From Brevibacterium sp. JSBI002 (GTDB lineage: Bacteria > Actinomycetota > Actinomycetes > Actinomycetales > Brevibacteriaceae), in NCBI RefSeq assembly GCF_026013965.1, contig NZ_CP110341.1, forward strand, positions 1,798,001 to 1,862,000: 64,000 nt of DNA. The letters are read 5' to 3'. Shown here piece by piece: positions 17,529-25,287 of this stretch (positions within the stretch are counted from its first letter, which is position 1; each line of letters starts with the position of its first letter). Under the pieces are notes generated by a model. The model did no database searches, had not been told where the DNA came from, and saw only the letters and a list, made by a program, of their open reading frames with translations. A program made the translations under genes and the position numbers.

Positions 17529-18044
17529 TCACTCGCTGTCGGCAGTGATATCCGGGTGGCGTGAGCCGAGTTCGGAATCGATGCGCAGGACGCCGGCACC
17601 GTCGTTGCCGACGCGCTCGAGGCGACCGATGATCTCGGAGATGCTCGACTCCTCCTCGACCTGCTCGTCGATGAACCAGTGGAGCAGCGGCAGGACGTCG
17701 AGGTCGGCCTCGTCCTGAGCGGTGCGGTAGATGTTGCGGATGGATTCCGAGACCTTCTCCTCGTGGGCCAGTGCGGCCTTGAAGAAGTCGAGCGGCTGCG
17801 AACCGGAGACCTTCGGAGCGGCGATGTCGCCGATCTGAGGGGCGAATCCGCGGTCGAGGCAGTGCTGAGTGAACTTGGCGGCGTGAACCTGCTCTTCTTC
17901 GGACTGGGCGCGCATCCAGCGCGTCATTCCGGGCAGATCGAGATCATCGAGCTGGATGGAGAGCTGGAGGTAGACCAACGAGGCTTCGACTTCGAGGGTG
18001 ACCTGCTCGTTGAGGACCTTCTGCATGGCGGGGCTCAGGTGCAT
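17529..18044 (-). CDS. Ferritin (non-haem)
   Basis: Iron-storage protein, 171 aa, the normal ferritin length. The ferroxidase ligands are visible in the four-helix bundle: E17 in NEQVTLEVEA, E50/H53 region in SEEEQVHAAKF, and the later HWFIDEQVEEESS segment with E and Q ligands. No haem-binding methionine pattern typical of bacterioferritin was noted. It is monocistronic and convergent with the AEC gene. A short AT-richer stretch (about 18085-18125) upstream is the likely promoter region, but no clear iron-box was recognised. Confidence 0.92.
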   Translation of the reverse strand: MHLSPAMQKVLNEQVTLEVEASLVYLQLSIQLDDLDLPGMTRWMRAQSEEEQVHAAKFTQHCLDRGFAPQIGDIAAPKVSGSQPLDFFKAALAHEEKVSESIRNIYRTAQDEADLDVLPLLHWFIDEQVEEESSISEIIGRLERVGNDGAGVLRIDSELGSRHPDITADSE

Positions 18045-18203
18045 CTTTTACTCCTTTGCAGTTCGAGGCGGATCCGTTCCGCCTGCTTAGAGAATATCCT
18101 GACACCTTTTCTAGAACCGTTCCAGTGTGGAAAGGCTCGGCAAACTCTGCCCAGGTATGCCATACCTGCCTCGACCGAAGCCGCGTCCTGCGAAGACTGC
18201 CCC

Positions 18204-19637
18204 TCAGAGGTCCGGACGTCTGGAGTGATGTCCGGTGGCTGCCTCGAAGGCGTGAGCGACTCGCAGCAGCTCGACATCAGCGCCGGGTTTCGCCACGATC
18301 TGCACACCCACCGGCAGACCGGAGGCCGAGAAGCCGGCAGGCACCGAGATGGCGGGGCAGCCGGTCGCCGAGATCAGGCACAGTGCTCGCATCCAATCGA
18401 GGTAGTTCTCCAGCTGCACACCGTTGATCTGTTTCGGATACTCGATGTCCGCGTCGAACGGCAGGACCTGGCACGTGGTGAGCACGAGGACGTCGTGTCC
18501 GGCGAAGTAGCTGTCGATCTCCGCATGCAGACGGGTGCGCGCTGATTCGGCCGAAGCCACCTCGGCGCCGGTGAGGTCGAGCCCCATGCGGATGTTCCAC
18601 CCGACCGATTCCTTGATTCTGTCCGGGTGCGCCTCATACAGGCCGCCCCAGGAGCCCACGAAGTCGAGGGCGCGGCGGACGTTGAACACCTCGTCGGCGT
18701 CCGTGAGATCCGGGATCTCTTCGTCCACATGTGCACCGAGGCTGCTGAATACCGGTGCGGCGGACGCGACGATCTCCTTCACCTCGGTTTCGACCGGAAG
18801 CAGTCCGTCCAGGTCGGGGTTGAAGCCGACCCGGAGTCCGGTGAGGTCGGGGGAGCGGTCGGAGCCGTGTGCGAACTCCGGGAGGTCGAACACGCCGCCC
18901 GACTCGAGGATCGATCCCGGCGCCGAAGGATGCGGCCCTGAGGCCACCGACATGAGCAGCGCCACATCGGAGACCGTGCGTGCCATGAATCCGCTCTGGG
19001 ACAGCCACGCAAAGGGGTTGCCCGGTCGAACGTGGGGGATACGGCCGTTGCTCGGCCGCAGACCGACGACGTTGTTGAACGATGCCGGCGACCGCAGTGA
19101 TCCGCCCATATCGGAGCCGTCACCTGAGGCCTGGATCCCGGCTGCGAGCACCGCACCTACGCCACCGGAGGATCCCGATGCCGATTTCGTCCGGTCGTAG
19201 GGGTTCACGGTTGTGCCGAAGACCTCATTGAAGGTGTGGGATCCGGCGGCGAACTCGGGCACGTTCGTCTTGCCTGTCGTCGTGATTCCGGCGGCTTTGA
19301 GACGGGCGACGATGAGCGCATCCGATTCGGGCACGCGATCGGCCATGAGCGGTGAACCCCAGGTCGTGCGCAGACCTGCCGTGTCGTGGGTGTCCTTATG
19401 CGTCATCGGCACTCCGTGCAGGGCACCGAAGCTCTCACCGCGGGCGGTTGCTGCGTCTGCGGCATCAGCTCGGGCGAAGGCGGTTTCGTCGTCTCGGGTG
19501 ACGACGGCGTTGAGGGCAGGGTTGACCTCATCGATGCGGTCGAGATGGGCCTGCAGAGCCTCCCGAGCAGAGACTTCTTTGGCGGCGATTCGGCCGGCCA
19601 GCTCACGGGTCGACCACCACAGCATCTCCTCGCTCAT
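18204..19637 (-). CDS. Amidase, amidase-signature family
   Basis: Ser-cisSer-Lys hydrolase of carboxylic amides, 477 aa. The catalytic triad is visible: K81 in THKDTHD, cis-serine in SASGSSGG (S156/S157) and the nucleophile S180 in GDGSDMGGS; SPASFNNVVGLRPS follows as in the family. No GatA-specific context (gatB or gatC) is present, so it is a catabolic amidase rather than the tRNA amidotransferase. The start overlaps the M20 gene stop by 4 bp, showing translational coupling in a four-gene unit with two membrane proteins. The substrate is unknown. Confidence 0.9.
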   Translation of the reverse strand: MSEEMLWWSTRELAGRIAAKEVSAREALQAHLDRIDEVNPALNAVVTRDDETAFARADAADAATARGESFGALHGVPMTHKDTHDTAGLRTTWGSPLMADRVPESDALIVARLKAAGITTTGKTNVPEFAAGSHTFNEVFGTTVNPYDRTKSASGSSGGVGAVLAAGIQASGDGSDMGGSLRSPASFNNVVGLRPSNGRIPHVRPGNPFAWLSQSGFMARTVSDVALLMSVASGPHPSAPGSILESGGVFDLPEFAHGSDRSPDLTGLRVGFNPDLDGLLPVETEVKEIVASAAPVFSSLGAHVDEEIPDLTDADEVFNVRRALDFVGSWGGLYEAHPDRIKESVGWNIRMGLDLTGAEVASAESARTRLHAEIDSYFAGHDVLVLTTCQVLPFDADIEYPKQINGVQLENYLDWMRALCLISATGCPAISVPAGFSASGLPVGVQIVAKPGADVELLRVAHAFEAATGHHSRRPDL

Positions 19638-20875
19638 GCGCGGTCCTTTCCGACCTTGCTCAGCACCGCGGACAGCGCGGCTCTGATGCCGGTCTCGAGA
19701 GTGGTCTCGACATCGTCGGGAGCGAAGAACGGGGAGTGATTCCCGGGCGGGGTCTGACCATCGGCGAACTTCTCGGGGGAGTATCCGCCGAAGAACCAGT
19801 ACACGTATGGGACGCCGATGTCATCGCCGAACGCTCCGACATCCTCGCTGCCGGTGGCGGGCTCGGACAGGTGGACCTGTTCGGCGCCGAGTTCGGCTCC
19901 GGCATGGGTGAGGAACGACTCGGTCTCCTCGGGGTCGTTGAAGCAGCGCGGGAACCGATACATCTCTTCGATCTCGGGCTCCGGAGCTCCGGAAGCAAGA
20001 GCCTCGGCTTCGATGATGCGCCTGACCCGGTCGAGGACGACCGCGCGGACCTGCTCGGTGAAGGTGCGGATATTGAGTTTGAATTCGGCGGAGTCGGGGA
20101 TGATGTTCTCTTTGAGTCCGCCGTGGAAGGTGCCGACGGTGACGACCGACATGTCGCGGCCGGAGATCTCGCGTGACACGACCGACTGAAGGCGGGTGAT
20201 CATATAGGCGCCGAGGACGATCGGGTCGATCGCGTTCTCCGGCTGGGATCCGTGTGCCTGCTTGCCCTTGACGGTCACGCGCAGGCAGTCGGACATCGCC
20301 ATGGCGGTGCCGCTGCTGACGTAGAGGTGACCGGCGGCACCGGGCCACACGTGCTGACCGAAGATGACCTCGGGGCGCACGATCTCATCCCAGAGCCCGT
20401 CATCGAGCATGGCGCGCGCACCTTGGCCGGTCTCCTCACCGGGCTGGAAGAGCATAACGACTGTTCCCGACCACAGGTCCCTGTGTGCGACGAGGTGCTT
20501 GGCGAGGTAGAGGCCGACTGTGATGTGAGTGTCGTGGCCGCAGCCGTGCATGACCTTCGTCGTCTCGCCGTCGGGAAGAGTGCCGTCCGCCGTGGAGGCA
20601 TAGTCGAGTCCGGTGTCCTCGCTGATCGGCAGTCCGTCGATGTCGGCACGGTAGCCGATGACCGGACCGTCGCCGTTCTCGATCACGGCGACGACTCCGG
20701 TTCCGCCGAAGGTGTGGGTCTCCAGTCCGAGGGCTTGGAGTCGGGAAGCGATCTGTGCGGCGGTGTTCGTCTCCTGCATGGACAGCTCGGGAGTGCGGTG
20801 GAAGTGCTTATAGTCGGCGATCGTCTGGTCGAGATCGGCACTGATCGACGCGCGGAGGGCGGAGTTGAGTGACAT
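19634..20875 (-). CDS. M20-family amidohydrolase (N-acyl amino acid hydrolase type)
   Basis: Metal-dependent peptidase/amidohydrolase of 413 aa in the IAA-amino-acid/hippurate hydrolase group. Metal ligands appear in GCGHDTH (about residues 112-118), QPGEETGQGA (about 145-154) and in QHVWP; the dimerisation domain includes GKQAHGSQPENAIDPI and the end has GNHSPFF. Family members cleave N-acyl amino acids or amidated conjugates. It shares 4 bp with the downstream amidase and lies 94 bp after the membrane-protein pair, which suggests uptake followed by hydrolysis. Confidence 0.92.
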   Translation of the reverse strand: MSLNSALRASISADLDQTIADYKHFHRTPELSMQETNTAAQIASRLQALGLETHTFGGTGVVAVIENGDGPVIGYRADIDGLPISEDTGLDYASTADGTLPDGETTKVMHGCGHDTHITVGLYLAKHLVAHRDLWSGTVVMLFQPGEETGQGARAMLDDGLWDEIVRPEVIFGQHVWPGAAGHLYVSSGTAMAMSDCLRVTVKGKQAHGSQPENAIDPIVLGAYMITRLQSVVSREISGRDMSVVTVGTFHGGLKENIIPDSAEFKLNIRTFTEQVRAVVLDRVRRIIEAEALASGAPEPEIEEMYRFPRCFNDPEETESFLTHAGAELGAEQVHLSEPATGSEDVGAFGDDIGVPYVYWFFGGYSPEKFADGQTPPGNHSPFFAPDDVETTLETGIRAALSAVLSKVGKDRA

Positions 20876-20969
20876 GATGTCCTTTCAGCAGAGGTCTGGT
20901 GCCATCTTGGCAGGAATTGTCGGATGCGTGGGTCGGTCTCGGCAGACGAGCACCGAACGTTGTCAGCCC

Positions 20970-21707
20970 TCAGTTGATGCCGACGGTGTCGGTGCCGTCG
21001 CTGTCGGGTCTTTTGTCCGTGACCGCCTTGTTGCGGGTGAACCATGTGATGAGGATGGTCAGGAACACGACGATGGCGACGTCGCCGGGCGCGAGCACGG
21101 GAACCAGTCTGACGAGGACGAGGATGACCAGCGCCGCCGTGCCGAGGGCGATGAGCGTCGATTTCAGCTGCTTGAGAGAAGCGATGAGCTGGACGGTGAC
21201 ACCGCCGAGGATCGCCGGGAGGATGTAGAGCTTCGCGACGAGGGTCACCGGCTCGGGAATGAGGGAGACGAGCCAGGTGCCGAGGATGCCGACGAAGATG
21301 ACCATCGAGGCGACGTGGATGATCGCGGCCCCGCAGATGGCCATTGTGGCCGCATATTCGCCCTTGCGGGTGCCCGGCTTCGCCCCGATCGTGTCCTGGG
21401 CGACGATCGCCGAGGGAAGCAGTTTGTTCGAGACGTTGCCGATCATGAAGGCCTGGTACATCCCGGCGGGTCCGAGGATCGGGAAATAGGTGAGAGGTTC
21501 GACGATGTAGAAGACTCCGTAGACGGCGAACACGGCGAGGAATCCCTTGAGGATCTCTCCGAGATCGATGTTCGCATCGGCGACGAACAGAAGATAGAAC
21601 GGCACCGAGGTGGCGATGAGGAATCCGATGAACAGCGTGATCGAGCCCCACCGGCTGGTGGTGCGCTCGAATGCCGCGTGCGAGGGTGATGTGATGATCG
21701 ATGACAT
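20970..21707 (-). CDS. Polytopic membrane protein, partner of DUF5058 protein
   Basis: A 245-aa integral membrane protein with about seven hydrophobic helices. The segments GVFYIVEPLTYFPILGPAGM and MIGNVSNKLLPSAIVAQ contain Gly/Pro-rich membrane motifs like those of nucleoside-recognition/gate-type permeases such as YjiG, but I am not certain of the family. It starts 9 bp after the DUF5058 gene, so the two are almost certainly co-translated and may form a heteromeric transporter. The C-terminus is hydrophilic. The partner hydrolases downstream suggest a peptide- or amide-like substrate. Confidence 0.75.
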   Translation of the reverse strand: MSSIITSPSHAAFERTTSRWGSITLFIGFLIATSVPFYLLFVADANIDLGEILKGFLAVFAVYGVFYIVEPLTYFPILGPAGMYQAFMIGNVSNKLLPSAIVAQDTIGAKPGTRKGEYAATMAICGAAIIHVASMVIFVGILGTWLVSLIPEPVTLVAKLYILPAILGGVTVQLIASLKQLKSTLIALGTAALVILVLVRLVPVLAPGDVAIVVFLTILITWFTRNKAVTDKRPDSDGTDTVGIN

Positions 21708-21716
21708 GGTCTCTCC

Positions 21717-22463
21717 TCAGGCTTCGGGCATGCCGAGACCGGCATAGTGGGCGAAGTAGGCGGCGACGAGGCCGATGAGCAGGGAGATTCCCAATCCCCA
21801 TTCCTTCAGCCAGTTCTGTTTGAGCGTCTTGGCGAGCAGCAGGCAGATGCTCATCACCACTGCCGAGACGATGACGGCGATGACATGGGTCGGTGACTTC
21901 GGCAGCTCACGGAAGGTCAGCGCCGCGAAGGCCGCGAGCAGTGCCGCACCCGGGATGATCGACATGAGTGCGGGATTGACCTTCTCGAGCTTGTGAGAGC
22001 TGCGTTTGAAGATCGGGGTGAGGATGAGGGTGGAGATCATCCAGCCGGCGCCCGAGAGGCTCATCGCCATGAGGGCGACGATGAACACGCCCCGAGTGAA
22101 GGTCTCATCACCGAGGTTGGCACCCATGGTGCCTGCCGCCAGGGACGCAGATGCGACCTCGGTGGCGGCGGACCCGATGAGTCCGACGCGGACGATGACC
22201 GGGGGAGTGCCGAACAGAGGCAGCAGAGCGATGGCGACGAGGACCACCGACAGCGATGGCCCGATGGCGGCGACACCGCCGGCGCGGAAGGCCGAACGGA
22301 CTTCCTGTTGGCTCATACCCGCGGACTCGGCGTTCTTCTTCACCGCGGTCATGTAGATGAGCGATTGAACGACGACGACACCCATCACCGCCATCGCGAG
22401 TATCCAGAGAATCGGTGCGTTTGCGAGGCCGATGTAGTCGGCCGAACCGCTGGCCACGGTCAT
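21717..22463 (-). CDS. DUF5058 family membrane protein
   Basis: A 248-aa polytopic membrane protein with an N-terminal NAPILWILAMAVMGVVVVQS helix, then SGAGWMISTLILTPIFK and a C-terminal WGLGISLLIGLVAAYFAHY helix. The FRAGGVAAIGPSLSVVLVAI segment with conserved glycines and the internal repeat of small-residue helices fit the DUF5058 family, which occurs next to M20-type amidohydrolases and a second membrane protein in several bacteria. It is the first gene of the leftward four-gene unit (21717 down to 18204). Its function is uncharacterised; transport is inferred from context. Confidence 0.8.
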   Translation of the reverse strand: MTVASGSADYIGLANAPILWILAMAVMGVVVVQSLIYMTAVKKNAESAGMSQQEVRSAFRAGGVAAIGPSLSVVLVAIALLPLFGTPPVIVRVGLIGSAATEVASASLAAGTMGANLGDETFTRGVFIVALMAMSLSGAGWMISTLILTPIFKRSSHKLEKVNPALMSIIPGAALLAAFAALTFRELPKSPTHVIAVIVSAVVMSICLLLAKTLKQNWLKEWGLGISLLIGLVAAYFAHYAGLGMPEA

Positions 22464-22518
22464 GGTCAGCTCCTCACTTCATTGTCGAGTTGCAGGGGCG
22501 CAGGACGGCGATCCACAT

Positions 22519-22528
22519 TGGTATACCA
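22519..22528. promoter_or_regulatory. GntR/FadR-type palindrome upstream of the DUF5058 operon
   Basis: TGGTATACCA is a perfect palindrome of the GGT-AT-ACC form bound by FadR-subfamily GntR regulators, 56 bp upstream of the DUF5058 start. No gntR gene lies beside it. Confidence 0.4.
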
Positions 22529-22562
22529 TCACGCAGCGCGCAGCGCGCAGGAACAACCTATA

Positions 22563-22578
22563 CTGACCGAACGGTCAG
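22563..22578. promoter_or_regulatory. TetR-type operator-like inverted repeat
   Basis: CTGACCG-AA-CGGTCAG, a perfect 7-bp inverted repeat with 2-nt spacer of the ACCGAnCGGT style common to TetR-family operators. It overlaps a -10-like TATACT (22559-22564) on the + strand. No TetR gene is adjacent. Confidence 0.4.
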
Positions 22579-22711
22579 GACTATGATTCGACCAGAAGTT
22601 CTCAACAATCGAGATTCATCGGAGCGATCTCTGATGCCCTTCCCGCCTTGCGGAACGACACCACCCGAGATCGTCGGTACGGTCCCAGGCATCCGGACTT
22701 AGGCTGAGGGC

Positions 22712-23272
22712 ATGGATGAAGTCACGACCACTCAGCTCGATCAGGCAGAAGCATGTTGGGTCACAGCCCTCCGTCGAGTCCGCACCTCCGATCTGAACCG
22801 GACGAGCGGGGCGGCGGAATGGTCGAATGCGGAGCTCATCAATCACCTGATCGGCGGGGGAGTCCGCTACACGAAGCTGCTGCAGCAGGCGAGCACGGAG
22901 GAAGTCGAAGCCACCAGGGGAGCCGATCACCTCGGAGAGGACATGCTCGATTCCTTCTGGACTCACGAGAGGTCGTTCAGAGCGCTGGTGTACGAATGCG
23001 ACCTCCACGCGCCCGTGGCTCACCGGATCGGCAGCATCCCGGGAGCGCAGCTGGTGCAGATGCGCATTCTCGAGCTCGCACTCCATGCCGCTGATCTCTC
23101 ACGCGGCACCGGGCATGACTGGCCGATCGATGAGAGCCTTGCCGAGTTCATCTCAACCGAGCTCGGCGATCTCATCATCGACTTAGGGCCTGAGGGCGGG
23201 TACAGGCCGCCACGCCCGATCGGTGGGGCAGTCACGCACGCTCAGCGCGTGCTGCTGCTGTCGGACCGGTAA
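22712..23272 (+). CDS. Mycothiol-dependent maleylpyruvate isomerase-family (DinB-fold) protein
   Basis: A 186-aa four-helix-bundle protein. An N-terminal helix pair with WSNAELINHLIGGG (candidate metal His near residue 45) and the ELALHAADLSRGTGHDW segment (about 125-141) supply the Glu/His ligands expected of the MDMPI/DinB superfamily. Members bind a metal and use mycothiol or act as metal-dependent hydrolases. The exact substrate is unknown. A TAGGCT hexamer ends 6 nt before the ATG, suggesting a leaderless mRNA. It is divergent from the DUF5058 operon. Confidence 0.75.
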   Translation: MDEVTTTQLDQAEACWVTALRRVRTSDLNRTSGAAEWSNAELINHLIGGGVRYTKLLQQASTEEVEATRGADHLGEDMLDSFWTHERSFRALVYECDLHAPVAHRIGSIPGAQLVQMRILELALHAADLSRGTGHDWPIDESLAEFISTELGDLIIDLGPEGGYRPPRPIGGAVTHAQRVLLLSDR

Positions 23273-23309
23273 AGGTTTCCAGGCGGTGACCTGGTGGATC
23301 CGCGGTGCT

Positions 23310-23827
23310 TCAGCGCTTCTTCGGTGAGATGTACATGGTGATGCGTGCGGTGACGAAGGCGATGCCGTTCGCGTCGAGGACATCCACAGGGACGATCAGG
23401 TCGAACTTCTCCTCGCCGAATTCGGGGATCTCTTCAAGCCGGGTGACTGCCATGACCGCCCCTTTGCTGGCCTTGGCGTTGTATTCCACGGTCATTCCCG
23501 CTGGGATCCAGCGGTGAGTGGGCGGCACGGTCGCTTCCGTCATTACACCGGCGGCGACTTCGGCCATATTGCACGACGCGATGCGTGATAGGTGCCGATA
23601 TGGTTGTGCATTCCACGGCGGTTGGGCGCAGCGACGCGGCACAGCCCGGGTCGCAGCTCTTTGATCTGCGGGCGCACAGTACGGAAATAGGGTGCTTTGA
23701 AGCAGATGCCCTGAGAGAACAGCCATGAACCGACGAGGCCGCCCAGAGGCATCTCCTGCATCTTCTTCCAGAGCTTGAAGGTGGGTGCAGATTCGGCGGT
23801 CTGCACGGCTGTGGTGTCTGCGGTCAT
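23310..23827 (-). pseudogene. DUF4442 (hotdog-fold, thioesterase-like) protein, frameshifted
   Basis: The first about 82 residues (MTADTTAVQTAESAPTFKLW to MHNHIGTYHA) are in one frame and the rest (SCNMAEVAAGVMTEATVPPT to ITMYISPKKR) in another. Adding one G near 23583/23584 joins them as HNHIGTYHAIASCNMAEVAAG and gives an intact 172-aa DUF4442 protein, a hotdog-fold family related to acyl-CoA thioesterases. The lesion could be a sequencing error, as two other genes in the window show similar small losses. The downstream end and the upstream AAGGGG ribosome site look normal. Confidence 0.75.
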
Positions 23828-23875
23828 GGAGGCGCCCCTTACTGTGATCTGAGTTACTGTTCAGTACACATGCTA

Positions 23876-24301
23876 TCAGTCGGACCATTCGGCGAGCGTG
23901 TGGTCACGAGTGCGCTTGAGGAGTTCACGCAGCACCGATTCGTCGGCATCATTCAAGCGCGTGAGATACAGGCACGACGTGCCGCTGCGGTACTTGCCGA
24001 GCCTGGAGGCAAGGTCGGGCCAACGGTCCTCATAGTCGCTCGTGAGATAGATCGTATGCTGACGCGAGGCAGGGGAGTACGCGAGAACCGGCATGGTGCC
24101 GCCATGTCCTGATTCGTAGCGATACTCGACCTCGCCGAATCCGATGATGCGTGAGGCCCAGACAACGGGCTCTTCGCCGGAGATCTCTGCGAGGATCTCG
24201 CGCAGGCGATCAGCCTCGGCGCGCCTGGGACCGCCTGCACGGTCGAGCACGTCATCGACGGGTTCGCCTGTCGGTCGCATTGCTGGTTGCTTCGTCGCCA
24301 T
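23876..24301 (-). CDS. DUF1801 domain protein
   Basis: A 141-aa soluble protein of the DUF1801 (YdhG-like) fold. The pattern ADRLREILAEISGEEPVVWA, IIGFGEVEYRYESGHGGTMP, VLAYSPASRQHTIYL and the C-terminal LGKYRSGTSCLYLTRLNDAD match the family, in which some Gram-positive members act as iron chaperones; that role is not shown here. A GGGAGGCGAA ribosome site precedes the ATG. It sits 48 bp upstream of the DUF4442 gene on the same strand. Confidence 0.85.
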   Translation of the reverse strand: MATKQPAMRPTGEPVDDVLDRAGGPRRAEADRLREILAEISGEEPVVWASRIIGFGEVEYRYESGHGGTMPVLAYSPASRQHTIYLTSDYEDRWPDLASRLGKYRSGTSCLYLTRLNDADESVLRELLKRTRDHTLAEWSD

Positions 24302-24546
24302 TTCGCCTCCCAGTCAGAACTCAGCAGAAGACCTGGACCATCAGATTGCAGAACACATCTGCGGCCATCGATCGTCAGCATCAACTCTATAGGCGAGACC
24401 ACGGGGAAGCGGCTCGGCTCTCAATCTTTACTTAACATAATGTATATTATCGGCGTTGTACCCATAGTCGGAGAGGAGTCTTGGATCCCTCGAAAGACAC
24501 CCTCGCAGCGAAAACCCAATACACGGCAACTAGCGTCACCGACAGG
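24302..24546. other. Intergenic region without a convincing gene
   Basis: Between DUF1801 and the Rpf-like gene there is no credible coding region. It holds an AT-rich island (about 24422-24455) in an otherwise GC-rich window, containing ATAAT-GTAT-ATTAT (24438-24451), a small inverted repeat. A TTG-initiated frame from 24481 with a GGAGAGG ahead of it runs through the following hairpin and is not believed to be real. Confidence 0.5.
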
Positions 24547-24584
24547 AATGGCCGTGAGCAACGCGTAGGTCGCTCACGGCCGTT
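24547..24584 (-). terminator. Terminator downstream of Rpf-like gene
   Basis: Perfect 10-bp stem (24550-24559 with 24572-24581), extendable to 13 bp with one G-U pair, and a 12-nt loop, 68 bp past the stop of the leftward Rpf-like gene. Confidence 0.65.
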
Positions 24585-24652
24585 CCAGGATCACGAACAC
24601 AGCGCACGTGCTCATGCCTGCAGATCGTTGATCGTCAGTTCATCGTGTGGTC

Positions 24653-25117
24653 TCAGTTGCCGACGGTGACGTTGCCGCCGAGGCCGACCTTGCCGCTGTC
24701 GTCCGAGCCGCCGTCGTCTTTCTTGCCGTCGTCGGATCCGCCGCCGTCGTCGGCCGCGCCGTTCTCCTTCGTCAGTCCGGCCTTCTCACCGCAGACCGGC
24801 CAGGCGCCCGGGCCCTGTTCCTTGAGCGTCTTCTGGGCGATGTCGATCTGCTCTGCCTTGCTGGCCTCGTGCGGCATTCCCTCACCGCCGAAGGCCTTCC
24901 ACGTCTGTTCGGAGAACTGCAGTCCGCCGTAGTATCCGTTGCCGGTGTTGATGTGCCAGTCTCCGCCGGATTCACATTCGGCGACCTTGTCCCAGACGCC
25001 CTTCTCAGATGCCTGTGCCGGCTGCCCTGCGCTCATTCCGGTCAGTCCGGCGGCTGCAACAGCGCCGGCGCCGACGAGCAGGGCGACCTTGCGGAGGCTT
25101 GTGCTGTAGAGGTTCAC
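24653..25117 (-). CDS. Resuscitation-promoting-factor-like secreted transglycosylase
   Basis: A secreted muralytic protein of 154 aa. The signal peptide has basic residues then [19 protein letters not shown] and an AQA cleavage site near residue 37. The Rpf/transglycosylase-like domain follows: [20 protein letters not shown] with catalytic Glu, [17 protein letters not shown], and the closing cysteine in WPVC that pairs with the AECESGG cysteine. The tail is low-complexity Gly/Asp/Lys. The GTG at 25117 is favoured by a GGAGAAG 8 nt upstream and a clean signal peptide. GTTAC repeats upstream resemble MtrA sites. Confidence 0.88.
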   Translation of the reverse strand: MNLYSTSLRKVALLVGAGAVAAAGLTGMSAGQPAQASEKGVWDKVAECESGGDWHINTGNGYYGGLQFSEQTWKAFGGEGMPHEASKAEQIDIAQKTLKEQGPGAWPVCGEKAGLTKENGAADDGGGSDDGKKDDGGSDDSGKVGLGGNVTVGN

Positions 25118-25164
25118 TGTGTCTTCTCCAAAGTACGACTGCATTTCGGTTCTGTAACCCGGTC

Positions 25165-25180
25165 GTTACCGAGCCGTTAT
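25165..25180. promoter_or_regulatory. MtrA-like direct repeat upstream of Rpf-like gene
   Basis: GTTAC-N6-GTTAT (on the coding strand ATAAC-N6-GTAAC), an 11-nt-period direct repeat of the kind reported for the response regulator MtrA, centred 55 bp upstream of the start. An inverted GTAAC at 25154-25158 and another GTAAC at 25186-25190 flank it. Confidence 0.45.
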
Positions 25181-25287
25181 ACACCGTAACGAATCAACTG
25201 CCGCATTTGAACCCGAGGCCGTGAATTCAGCATCCGAATCGCCTCCGCGGAACCTGAGTGGGGCCTGAAGAAGAGCGGCTCCCCCGG

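Noticed and set aside
22563..22578. TetR operator as proof of a local TetR regulon
   Set aside because: No tetR gene or drug-efflux gene is nearby; kept only as a motif.
24481..24669. 62-aa TTG-initiated frame after a GGAGAGG ribosome-site-like sequence
   Set aside because: It runs through the predicted terminator hairpin, has no recognisable sequence and begins at a rare TTG; the AT-rich upstream could be a promoter but not for this frame.
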